The notes under the pieces were generated by a model. It worked only from the letters and a program-made list of their open reading frames with translations, was not told the DNA's origin and ran no database searches. Both the position numbers and the translations under genes were made by a program. A stretch of 15,127 nt of DNA from BS750m-G62 sp964577175 (GTDB lineage Bacteria > Planctomycetota > Phycisphaerae > FEN-1346). The DNA is taken from contig CAZNYC010000100.1 of NCBI GenBank assembly GCA_964577175.1, positions 1-15,127 of the forward strand, in the 5' to 3' direction. Positions 1 through 5,045 of this stretch are shown here, piece by piece; position 1 is the first letter of the stretch, and each line of letters starts with the position of its first letter.

Positions 1-36
1 CTCGAGACGACCCTGCGCCGGGTCCTCGGCGCCTGA
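1..36 (+). CDS. possible 3' end of an upstream gene
   Basis: Frame 1 reads LETTLRRVLGA followed by TGA at 34-36. A short basic/hydrophobic tail like this is plausible as the C-terminus of a gene that begins outside the window. Eleven codons are too few to name a family, and the other two forward frames are open through this stretch, so the assignment is weak. Confidence 0.3.
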   Translation, partial: LETTLRRVLGA

Positions 37-125
37 CGAGCGTACGGCGACGCGCAAGCGGAGCGCGTGCCGTGACAGGTTGGGTGCGGCGATACCCGCG
101 CCGCGTTGAGCCGCGACGCGCAGCA

Positions 126-153
126 AAACGGCCGCGGAGGTCCGCGGCCGTTT
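126..153 (-). terminator. rho-independent terminator of the PEP-CTERM gene
   Basis: The arms AAACGGCCGCGG and CCGCGGCCGTTT form a perfect 12-bp stem around a four-base loop. Read on the minus strand the hairpin is followed by a short T run (TTTTGC). It lies about 40 nt beyond the stop codon of the leftward PEP-CTERM gene, which is the expected position. Confidence 0.75.
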
Positions 154-191
154 CAATACATCTCGAAGCCGAAGAAGAGCCGGCCTTTGTG

Positions 192-818
192 TCAGCGTTT
201 CCGGCGGCGCAGCACCATCGCCGTTGCCCCGACGCCAAGCAAGGCGAGCGTGGCCGGCTCGGGCAGGAGCCGCACTTCGCCGATCTGCATGCTGTTGTCG
301 CTGCCCTTCACCGTCGGGAAGATGACCTTGTACGTGCCGTACGGGCCGGCCGTCTCGGGCGTGAAGCCGAACTCCGACTCGACAAACCGGTCGTCCGGCA
401 GCGGCGTGGCAAGGTCGGTGATGATGGGGTCCCAGTCGACGCCGTTGTTCGACCCGGTGACGGTGACGCTGGCCGGGTCGCGCCCCGGCGCGTCGTTGGC
501 GGTTGTGAGGGCGATGCCGATGAGTTCCGCCGGGCCGTAGTCGTCCAGCGTGACCTGGAATCCGGACTCGAGGTCCAGGAAGTTCAGGTACTTGGTGGCA
601 TCGTCGTCGTCGATGACGTTCTCGACGCCCTCGGTCGCGGGCGGGTTGTCGCCGCCCGGCGTGCTGACTATCCCGTCGCCGTCATCGACCCCGTCGATAC
701 GGATGATCGTGTCGGCGGGGCTCGTGACGTCGAGGCCCGTGACCGGTGCCGCTCGCCCGGGCGCGCTGGCCGCAAACACGAGGGTGGCGGCGAGCAGTGT
801 CGTGAGCGTCCATTTCAT
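192..818 (-). CDS. PEP-CTERM sorting-domain protein with coagulation-factor-like domain
   Basis: This is a 208-residue exported protein. Residues 1-24 form a signal peptide ending in APGRAA. The middle, about 60-180, contains DATKYLNF, TANDAPGRDPAS and TGSNNGVDW. These phrases are typical of planctomycete discoidin (F5/8 type C)-like jelly-roll domains, which usually bind carbohydrate or surfaces. The end is a textbook PEP-CTERM signal: LPEPATLALLG starting at residue 185, a short hydrophobic segment, then RRRKR. Such tails are processed by an exosortase in the inner membrane; no exosortase gene lies in this window. The ATG at 818 is supported by AGGAG seven bases upstream (826-830). A strong promoter and a terminator flank the gene, so it is probably monocistronic. 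The ligand is unknown. Confidence 0.9.
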   Translation of the reverse strand: MKWTLTTLLAATLVFAASAPGRAAPVTGLDVTSPADTIIRIDGVDDGDGIVSTPGGDNPPATEGVENVIDDDDATKYLNFLDLESGFQVTLDDYGPAELIGIALTTANDAPGRDPASVTVTGSNNGVDWDPIITDLATPLPDDRFVESEFGFTPETAGPYGTYKVIFPTVKGSDNSMQIGEVRLLPEPATLALLGVGATAMVLRRRKR

Positions 819-906
819 GCTACGGCTCCTGAAAGAGCGTCCGTTCTGACATACCGTGACGCCGCGGCGGCTGCGGATCGCCGACCGCGTTTACGTTAGC
901 CTTATG

Positions 907-934
907 ATTATAACCGAGAAAGGCGGCGCGTCAA
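907..934 (-). promoter_or_regulatory. sigma70-type promoter for the PEP-CTERM gene
   Basis: On the minus strand TTGACG (929-934) and a perfect TATAAT (907-912) are separated by 16 bp. Transcription would begin near 900, leaving a leader of about 80 nt before the ATG at 818. It is the best -10 box in the window. Confidence 0.75.
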
Positions 935-1098
935 ATTTTTTTCGGGCAAATTCGTTTCGTGAAGATGGGTAACCTGGGGCGCCCAGCGCGCCGTGACCCC
1001 GTTGATAGCCCGTCGGGCGGTTCGGGCGCCACGCCGGGACGTGTGCCCCCGTCTTGCCGCCGAACGTTCTGTGGCGGTCCAAATCGCGGCCGCGCCCT

Positions 1099-1127
1099 TT
1101 GACACGCCGCCTTCCCGTGCGTATAGT
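1099..1127 (+). promoter_or_regulatory. sigma70-type promoter for the DUF6485-like gene
   Basis: A perfect TTGACA (1099-1104) and TATAGT (1122-1127) are separated by 17 bp. Transcription would start near 1134, about 35 nt before the ATG at 1169. It may also drive pabA, since no separate promoter is evident before that gene. Confidence 0.75.
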
Positions 1128-1168
1128 GCTGAGGTTGACGAGCAGAGATTCAAGAGGAAGGGGAACCC

Positions 1169-1372
1169 ATGGCCGATTGTCCCAACAAAGAGAAGAACCT
1201 CGCCTCGTGTACATGCACGTACTCGTGCGGCAAGCGTGGTGTGTGCTGCGAATGCGTGGCCCAGCATCGGGCGGCGGGCGAGTTGCCCGGCTGCTTCTTC
1301 CCGCCCGAGGCCGAGCGGACCTACGACCGCAGCATCGGCTACTTCGTCCAGGTGGTGCAGGGGCGGGCGTGA
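1169..1372 (+). CDS. small cysteine-rich protein, DUF6485-like
   Basis: This 67-residue cytoplasmic protein has no signal peptide or membrane segment. It has eight cysteines (4, 14, 16, 20, 26, 27, 29, 42), arranged as CTCTYSC, then GVCCECV, then GELPGCFFPPEAERTYDRS. This pattern matches my memory of the DUF6485 family, a widespread single-domain protein of unknown function. The cysteine spacing suggests metal or Fe-S binding, which is inference only. GAGGAAGG at 1155-1162 is a good ribosome binding site for the ATG, and a consensus promoter lies just upstream. The length is complete for the family as I recall it. The next gene downstream is pabA, but two or three repeat hairpins intervene, so a functional link is doubtful. 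Confidence 0.85.
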   Translation: MADCPNKEKNLASCTCTYSCGKRGVCCECVAQHRAAGELPGCFFPPEAERTYDRSIGYFVQVVQGRA

Positions 1373-1386
1373 TACGACAGGATGCC

Positions 1387-1414
1387 GCGCGGTGTCTCTC
1401 CTGATGCACCGCGC
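1387..1414 (-). repeat. GGAGA-core hairpin repeat, copy 1 (reverse orientation)
   Basis: The arms GCGCGGTG and CACCGCGC pair perfectly over 8 bp around a 12-base loop, TCTCTCCTGATG. On the minus strand the loop reads CATCAGGAGAGA. It is 25/28 identical to the copy at 12086-12113. It starts 14 nt after the stop of the small cysteine-rich gene and could also weaken readthrough. Confidence 0.7.
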
Positions 1415-1427
1415 CAGACGCGCCATG

Positions 1428-1461
1428 GGCCTGTGTGGCCCGGCCGGCTTGTCCGGCCGGG
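1428..1461 (+). repeat. CTTG-loop hairpin repeat, copy 1
   Basis: CCCGGCCGG (1439-1447), loop CTTGT, CCGGCCGGG (1453-1461): a perfect 9-bp stem. The whole 34-nt segment, including the leader GGCCTGTGTGG, is identical to 2287-2320. It belongs to a family whose loop is conserved while the stem varies (see 9385 and 11925). Confidence 0.75.
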
Positions 1462-1502
1462 AGGACACGTCGCCCCGTTTGGACGGGTGACCCAGGCCAC
1501 GC

Positions 1503-1530
1503 GCGCGGCGGGTACGGAGACCCGCCGCGC
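1503..1530 (+). repeat. GGAGA-core hairpin repeat, copy 2
   Basis: The arms GCGCGGCGGGT (1503-1513) and ACCCGCCGCGC (1520-1530) form a perfect 11-bp stem around ACGGAG. The first 26 nt are identical to the copy at 2341. It ends 20 nt before the pabA start codon, so it could affect ribosome access to that gene. Confidence 0.75.
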
Positions 1531-1550
1531 AAGATGCGGGAGTGCGGGGC

Positions 1551-2123
1551 GTGATCGTCGTCATCGACAACTACGATTCGTTCGCTTACAACCTCGTCCA
1601 GCGGCTCGGGGAACTCGATCCGTCGATCGACATCCGTGTCTTCCGCAACGACAAGGTCACGCCGGAGGAGGTGGCGGCGCTGGCGCCCAGCCACGTCATC
1701 ATCTCGCCGGGACCCTGCACCCCGCGGGAGGGCGGCGTCTCGAACGACGTCATCCGCCACTTCGCCGGCAAGCGGCCCGTGCTGGGCGTCTGCCTGGGGC
1801 ACCAGTGCCTCGGCTATGCGTTCGGCGCCGAAATCATTCGTGCGGACCGGCTCATGCACGGCAAGACGAGCATGATCCATCACGACGGGAGGACGATTTT
1901 TGAAGGCATCCCGAACCCGTTCGAAGCCACACGGTACCACAGCCTCACCATCCGGCGGGACACGCTGTCGGAAGACTTCGAGATCACGGCCTGGACCGAC
2001 CAGGACGAGATTATGGGCATCCGCCACCGGCGGTGGCCGATGGAAGGCGTCCAGTTTCATCCGGAGAGTTTTCTGACGGGCGACGGGCCCCGCCTCCTCC
2101 GGAATTTTCTGGGCCTGGGGTAG
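1551..2123 (+). CDS. pabA: anthranilate/aminodeoxychorismate synthase component II (glutamine amidotransferase)
   Basis: This 190-residue class I glutamine amidotransferase hydrolyses glutamine and passes ammonia to a chorismate-binding partner, making anthranilate (tryptophan) or 4-amino-4-deoxychorismate (folate). Visible family marks: MIVVIDNYDSFAYNL at the N-terminus, GPCTPREGG at 54-62 where GPGTP is usual, the nucleophile Cys81 in GVCLGHQ, and the rest of the triad, His170 and Glu172, in QFHPES. Length is typical. I chose GTG 1551 over GTG 1542 because it gives the canonical N-terminus and puts GCGGGAG (1536-1542) at a suitable distance. No trpE, pabB or other pathway gene is adjacent, so TrpG and PabA roles cannot be separated; it may serve both. 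A weak hairpin (CGGCCC/GGGCCG, 2127-2151) follows the stop. Confidence 0.93.
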   Translation: MIVVIDNYDSFAYNLVQRLGELDPSIDIRVFRNDKVTPEEVAALAPSHVIISPGPCTPREGGVSNDVIRHFAGKRPVLGVCLGHQCLGYAFGAEIIRADRLMHGKTSMIHHDGRTIFEGIPNPFEATRYHSLTIRRDTLSEDFEITAWTDQDEIMGIRHRRWPMEGVQFHPESFLTGDGPRLLRNFLGLG

Positions 2124-2286
2124 GCCCGGCCCCGATACATCCGATGGGCCGCCGCGGGGGCCGACGTGCGCACCGGTCGCCCCGGTCCGTATAAGCGAAT
2201 GCTTTATCATCCGTTCTCCCTTGAGGAGCGGGTGGCGGTGGGGGGAAGGCTACAGGCCGAAAGCCCCACGCCGCAAACGACGGCAA

Positions 2287-2320
2287 GGCCTGTGTGGCCC
2301 GGCCGGCTTGTCCGGCCGGG
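2287..2320 (+). repeat. CTTG-loop hairpin repeat, copy 2
   Basis: Identical over 34 nt to 1428-1461, with CCCGGCCGG (2298-2306), loop CTTGT and CCGGCCGGG (2312-2320). As at the first locus it is followed downstream by a GGAGA-core hairpin, here after 20 nt instead of 41 nt. Confidence 0.75.
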
Positions 2321-2340
2321 GGCGGCGCAGGGGCGTTTCA

Positions 2341-2368
2341 GCGCGGCGGGTACGGAGACCCGCCGCCC
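2341..2368 (+). repeat. GGAGA-core hairpin repeat, copy 3
   Basis: GCGGCGGGT (2343-2351), loop ACGGAG, ACCCGCCGC (2358-2366): a perfect 9-bp stem. Its first 26 nt match 1503-1528 exactly, but the outermost pairs are lost at the right end. It ends about 30 nt before the start of the zinc-ribbon gene. Confidence 0.75.
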
Positions 2369-2397
2369 AGCGGGTTGTACCCACCCGGAGGCCGGCA

Positions 2398-3099
2398 GTG
2401 ATCGAGTTCCGTTGCACGTGCGGCAAGCGATTGAAGGTGGACGAGGGCCTGGCGGGTCAGGCCGTCCGGTGCCCGGCGTGCCAGGCGGCCGTCCGCGTGC
2501 CGGCGCCGGAGGACGATGTCAGCGGCCCGGAGGCCCTCCAGGCCGCCATACGCGATTACCGGCGCGACCGGGCCGCCGGCGTTCCCGTGGCCGAGACCGC
2601 CGACACGCCGGCCGACCTGGACGAGGCGGCCCAGGGGCTGGACGCGCTGGCGCAGACGGCGGGCGGCCGGCGGGCCGCCTCGCGCGGAACGCCGCGGACG
2701 CCGCGCCGCTCGCGTTCGGCCCGGCGGGCGCCGGGGTCCTCGCGCGGCCGGAAACCGGCCCGTGCCGCCAAACGGAAACCGCGCAAGCCCACGCCCCCCT
2801 GCCCGCGGGGCCAGGGACCTCGCAGCAGCATCGGCACGGCCGGTCCGTCGGAGGCGAAACGGAAGCAGGCGATGATCGTGGGTGGGTTCGCCGCCCTCGC
2901 CCTCCTGCTGGTCATTGTGGTCGTGATCCTGGCCAGGCGCGACGACCCGCCGCCCCCGCCCCCGCCCGAGGAGACCGCCGTCTACGAGGTGGAGACGGAG
3001 CCGCCGCCCTCCCGCCGCCCGTACACCGGCCATCAGCCGGGCGAACTCTTCGACAACGTTCCGTTCGAGGACGAACGCGACGCCGACGACGGGTCGTAG
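2398..3099 (+). CDS. zinc-ribbon protein with a single membrane segment
   Basis: I do not recognise a named family for this 233-residue protein. The N-terminus (1-35) is a small zinc ribbon: CTCGK at Cys6/Cys8 and CPAC at Cys25/Cys28, four likely metal ligands. This kind of ribbon often opens planctomycete membrane proteins. A mostly polar stretch follows, then a strongly basic, low-complexity linker (about 91-131, rich in Arg, Pro, Ser and Lys). One membrane helix spans about 159-179 (GGFAALALLLVIVVVILA). The tail is acidic and proline-rich with a run of seven prolines at 184-190. This suggests a cytoplasmic ribbon and an exported tail, but topology is inferred. GTG 2398 is chosen because GGAG at 2387-2390 precedes it and the ribbon begins at residue 6; longer upstream frames only translate repeat sequence. 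Function unknown. Confidence 0.75.
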   Translation: MIEFRCTCGKRLKVDEGLAGQAVRCPACQAAVRVPAPEDDVSGPEALQAAIRDYRRDRAAGVPVAETADTPADLDEAAQGLDALAQTAGGRRAASRGTPRTPRRSRSARRAPGSSRGRKPARAAKRKPRKPTPPCPRGQGPRSSIGTAGPSEAKRKQAMIVGGFAALALLLVIVVVILARRDDPPPPPPPEETAVYEVETEPPPSRRPYTGHQPGELFDNVPFEDERDADDGS

Positions 3100-3150
3100 G
3101 CCGCGCGTACCGTCGGCCTGGATTGTCAACATCCGGCCGAGGCTATTCTG

Positions 3151-3179
3151 TTGCACGCCTCCGGCGGACCTGTTAGGCT
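3151..3179 (+). promoter_or_regulatory. candidate promoter of the restriction-modification cassette
   Basis: TTGCAC (3151-3156) and TAGGCT (3174-3179) are separated by 17 bp and lie 32 nt before the methyltransferase ATG. An alternative pair, TTGTCA (3123-3128) and TATTCT (3144-3149), has a short 15-bp spacer. Neither is close to consensus, unlike the other promoters here. Confidence 0.35.
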
Positions 3180-3210
3180 GAGTTCGAGCCCCAGATTTCT
3201 GCGGAGTCCG

Positions 3211-4212
3211 ATGGGTCAGGCGGCATCCAAGCCGGGAATTCGTGGCGAGCCGGGATCGCGACGCGTCGCCAAAGCCTGCAGTGGCGGGCATGCGGTACGT
3301 GGTGCAAGGGAGGCGCGCATCGAAGAGAAGTTCGGCGCCAAGCAGAAGGCGTGGGCCCGGCGGGGTGGAAGTATTAAGACGACCCACCAGGTGTACCTGG
3401 GCGACGCACGCACGATGCCCGGCTTGGATTCCGAGACGGAAGTGCATCTGGTCTTGACCTCTCCCCCCTATTGGAATCTGAAGCGCTACGCGGATGACAG
3501 GTCCGGGGCCCAACTGGGCCATATCGACGACCTTGACGCGTTCCTTGCCGAGTTGAACAAGGTCTGGTACCGCTGCTTCCGGATGCTGGTGCCGGGCGGG
3601 CGGATGTGTGTGGTGGTGGGCGATGTGTGCCGGTCCCGAAGGAAGCACGGCAGGCACCGAGTTGACCCGTTGCACGCGTATTTGCTCGTCGAGTGCCAGA
3701 AGATCGGCTTCGACCCGTTGGCTCCAATCCTTTGGAAGAAAATAGCGAACCTGAAAACCGAGGTGGCCGGTAACGGCAACGCCTTCCTGGGCAAGCCGTA
3801 CGAGCCCAACTGTATCGTCAAGAATGACGTAGAGTACATTCTTATGTTCCGCAAGCCGGGTGGTTACCGGCACCCGACCCAAGAACAACGGGACCTCTCG
3901 GTCATTGACAAAGAGGACTACGACGCCTGGTTCCAGCAGGTTTGGGAAGACGTTCCTGGCGACCAGCAAAAGGGGCATCCGGCACCTTTTCCCGTCCGCC
4001 TGGCGAAGCGACTCGTCTCAATGTTCTCGTTCGTCGGCGATACCATTCTGGACCCGTTTCTTGGCGCAGGCAACACCACACTGGCCTGTATTCAGACGTG
4101 TCGCTCTTCAATTGGTTTTGAGGTCGAACCCAAGTACCTGGACTTGGTGAAGAAGCGACTGTACCAGCCCCCGCTGAATGCGGAAGTCAACTTCTATGAG
4201 CCCCAATCCTGA
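3211..4212 (+). CDS. beta-class SPPY DNA methyltransferase (probable N4-cytosine), type II R-M
   Basis: This 333-residue enzyme should transfer a methyl group from S-adenosylmethionine to an exocyclic amino group in DNA. Catalytic motif IV, TSPPYW (83-88), comes first; a motif X-like stretch, HPAPFPVRLAKRL (about 256-268), and the SAM-binding motif I, DPFLGAGNTT (281-290), come near the end, with GFEVEP (302-307) as motif II. The order IV, target recognition, I defines the beta class. Serine before PPY favours N4-cytosine over N6-adenine, but this is not decisive. ATG 3211 follows GGAG (3203-3206) at a rather short spacing. The first 55 residues are basic and match no motif, so the true start may lie further in. 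The gene overlaps the next one by 17 nt. Its GC content is visibly lower than its neighbours, suggesting transfer. Target sequence unknown. Confidence 0.9.
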   Translation: MGQAASKPGIRGEPGSRRVAKACSGGHAVRGAREARIEEKFGAKQKAWARRGGSIKTTHQVYLGDARTMPGLDSETEVHLVLTSPPYWNLKRYADDRSGAQLGHIDDLDAFLAELNKVWYRCFRMLVPGGRMCVVVGDVCRSRRKHGRHRVDPLHAYLLVECQKIGFDPLAPILWKKIANLKTEVAGNGNAFLGKPYEPNCIVKNDVEYILMFRKPGGYRHPTQEQRDLSVIDKEDYDAWFQQVWEDVPGDQQKGHPAPFPVRLAKRLVSMFSFVGDTILDPFLGAGNTTLACIQTCRSSIGFEVEPKYLDLVKKRLYQPPLNAEVNFYEPQS

Positions 4213-4915
4213 CTCCTTTCTCCGCCACCTCCGGACGAGCGGATACCATTCCCGCTCGAACAAACATTCCAACGCCTTGGCCGAGGCTATCGTGCGTGAC
4301 TTGCTCGCTGGATGTCCGGCGATGTCCAGAATGGCGAGCGAGGCGCGCCTCGTCTACGAGTTGAACTTTACGATCAATGCCGGTACGTCCGATTGGAACA
4401 TCGATTTGGTTCTCGGGGCGCCGCCGCCGGGGGCGAGTCCCCCGATTCAAGGCAGCGATATCGTGCGGAGCCGCCCATCAACCGTGCAAGTGGCCATCGA
4501 GATCAAGAGCATCATGACCGAGCACCAGAAGGCGATGCGAAATCGCAAACGCGATTTGGAGGCCCACCATGAGCACGTCCATCGGTACAGCGACCAAGCG
4601 ATTGCAGGCGGTGTGTTCGTCGTAAACCAGGCCGCTACGTTCAAATCTCCGCTTCGGGCGGGTGTGAGCGAACACAAGCAACCCAGTGCATTGGTCGAGA
4701 AGTGCGTCCAGCAAATGCGTGGAATCAGCAGCAGGCCGGGGCTTCAGGGGGCCGGCTTGGAGTGCAAGGCGGTTCTCGTCGTGGACATGGACAATCAAGA
4801 TCTAGCGGCTACCCACTACGTCCTACAGCCGCCGGCACCGCAGGTGGGCGATCAACTGCATTACGATGCGTTCATCCAGTCGGTGTGCGCCTTTTATGCG
4901 CATCGTTTCGCTTGA
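4196..4915 (+). CDS. probable type II restriction endonuclease, PD-(D/E)xK-like
   Basis: This 239-residue soluble protein has no family I can name. In the middle, NIDLVLG places Asp70 at the end of one strand and AIEIKS places Glu102 and Lys104 on the next. This D-x31-E-x-K arrangement fits the PD-(D/E)xK nuclease core, which cuts DNA with Mg2+. A histidine-rich segment, HHEHVH (124-129), follows. Its position, overlapping the methyltransferase stop by 17 nt in a low-GC cassette, strongly suggests that it is the partner endonuclease. ATG 4196 is preferred over ATG 4178 because GGAAG at 4182-4186 precedes it by nine bases. No controller (C) protein gene is seen; translational coupling to the methyltransferase may set the order of expression. 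The nuclease call is inference from motif and context. Confidence 0.65.
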   Translation: MSPNPDSFLRHLRTSGYHSRSNKHSNALAEAIVRDLLAGCPAMSRMASEARLVYELNFTINAGTSDWNIDLVLGAPPPGASPPIQGSDIVRSRPSTVQVAIEIKSIMTEHQKAMRNRKRDLEAHHEHVHRYSDQAIAGGVFVVNQAATFKSPLRAGVSEHKQPSALVEKCVQQMRGISSRPGLQGAGLECKAVLVVDMDNQDLAATHYVLQPPAPQVGDQLHYDAFIQSVCAFYAHRFA

Positions 4916-4958
4916 CCTGTCCTGGCCTTTTCGTTGTCCGCCCGCCCGGGCATTTCTA

Positions 4959-4988
4959 TTGACACGCCTTTCCGCCCGTTTCTATACT
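4959..4988 (+). promoter_or_regulatory. sigma70-type promoter for the LptD-like gene
   Basis: Perfect TTGACA (4959-4964) and TATACT (4983-4988) with an 18-bp spacer. Transcription would begin near 4995, about 50 nt before the GTG start at 5046. This separates the gene from the restriction-modification cassette upstream. Confidence 0.75.
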
Positions 4989-5045
4989 CAGACCCCGAAT
5001 GGGGTGTTCTGCGCCTGTAACCAGCCGCCTTTCCGCGGGAGCAAC

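Larger units (their letters stand above)
819..1168. other. divergent intergenic region
   Basis: This 350-nt gap holds two back-to-back promoters: one leftward for the PEP-CTERM gene (907-934) and one rightward for the small cysteine-rich gene (1099-1127). The segment 887-960 is notably AT-rich for this genome and includes a run of seven T at about 935-942. Between 960 and 1095 there is only GC-rich sequence, in which I see no convincing gene or operator. Confidence 0.6.

Noticed and set aside
69..104. Possible further GGAGA-core repeat copy (GGGTGCGGCGATACCCGC)
   Set aside because: The core GGAGA is changed to GGCGATA and the arms do not pair over a comparable length. Similarity may be due to GC-rich composition alone.
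2167..2195. Promoter for the zinc-ribbon gene (TATAAG at 2190-2195)
   Set aside because: No acceptable -35 box lies 15-19 bp upstream, and the start codon is 200 nt away beyond two repeat hairpins.
891..2210. 439-codon minus-strand open frame across the DUF6485 and pabA genes
   Set aside because: It crosses two well-supported forward genes and several hairpin repeats, and its translation shows no domain.
1387..2368. CRISPR array
   Set aside because: Repeats are present, but spacing is irregular, orientation is mixed and genes lie between copies; there are no uniform spacers or cas genes.
3211..4915. Phage or transposon insertion carrying the restriction-modification cassette
   Set aside because: No integrase, transposase, terminal inverted repeats or target-site duplication could be seen at the borders; only lower GC suggests transfer.
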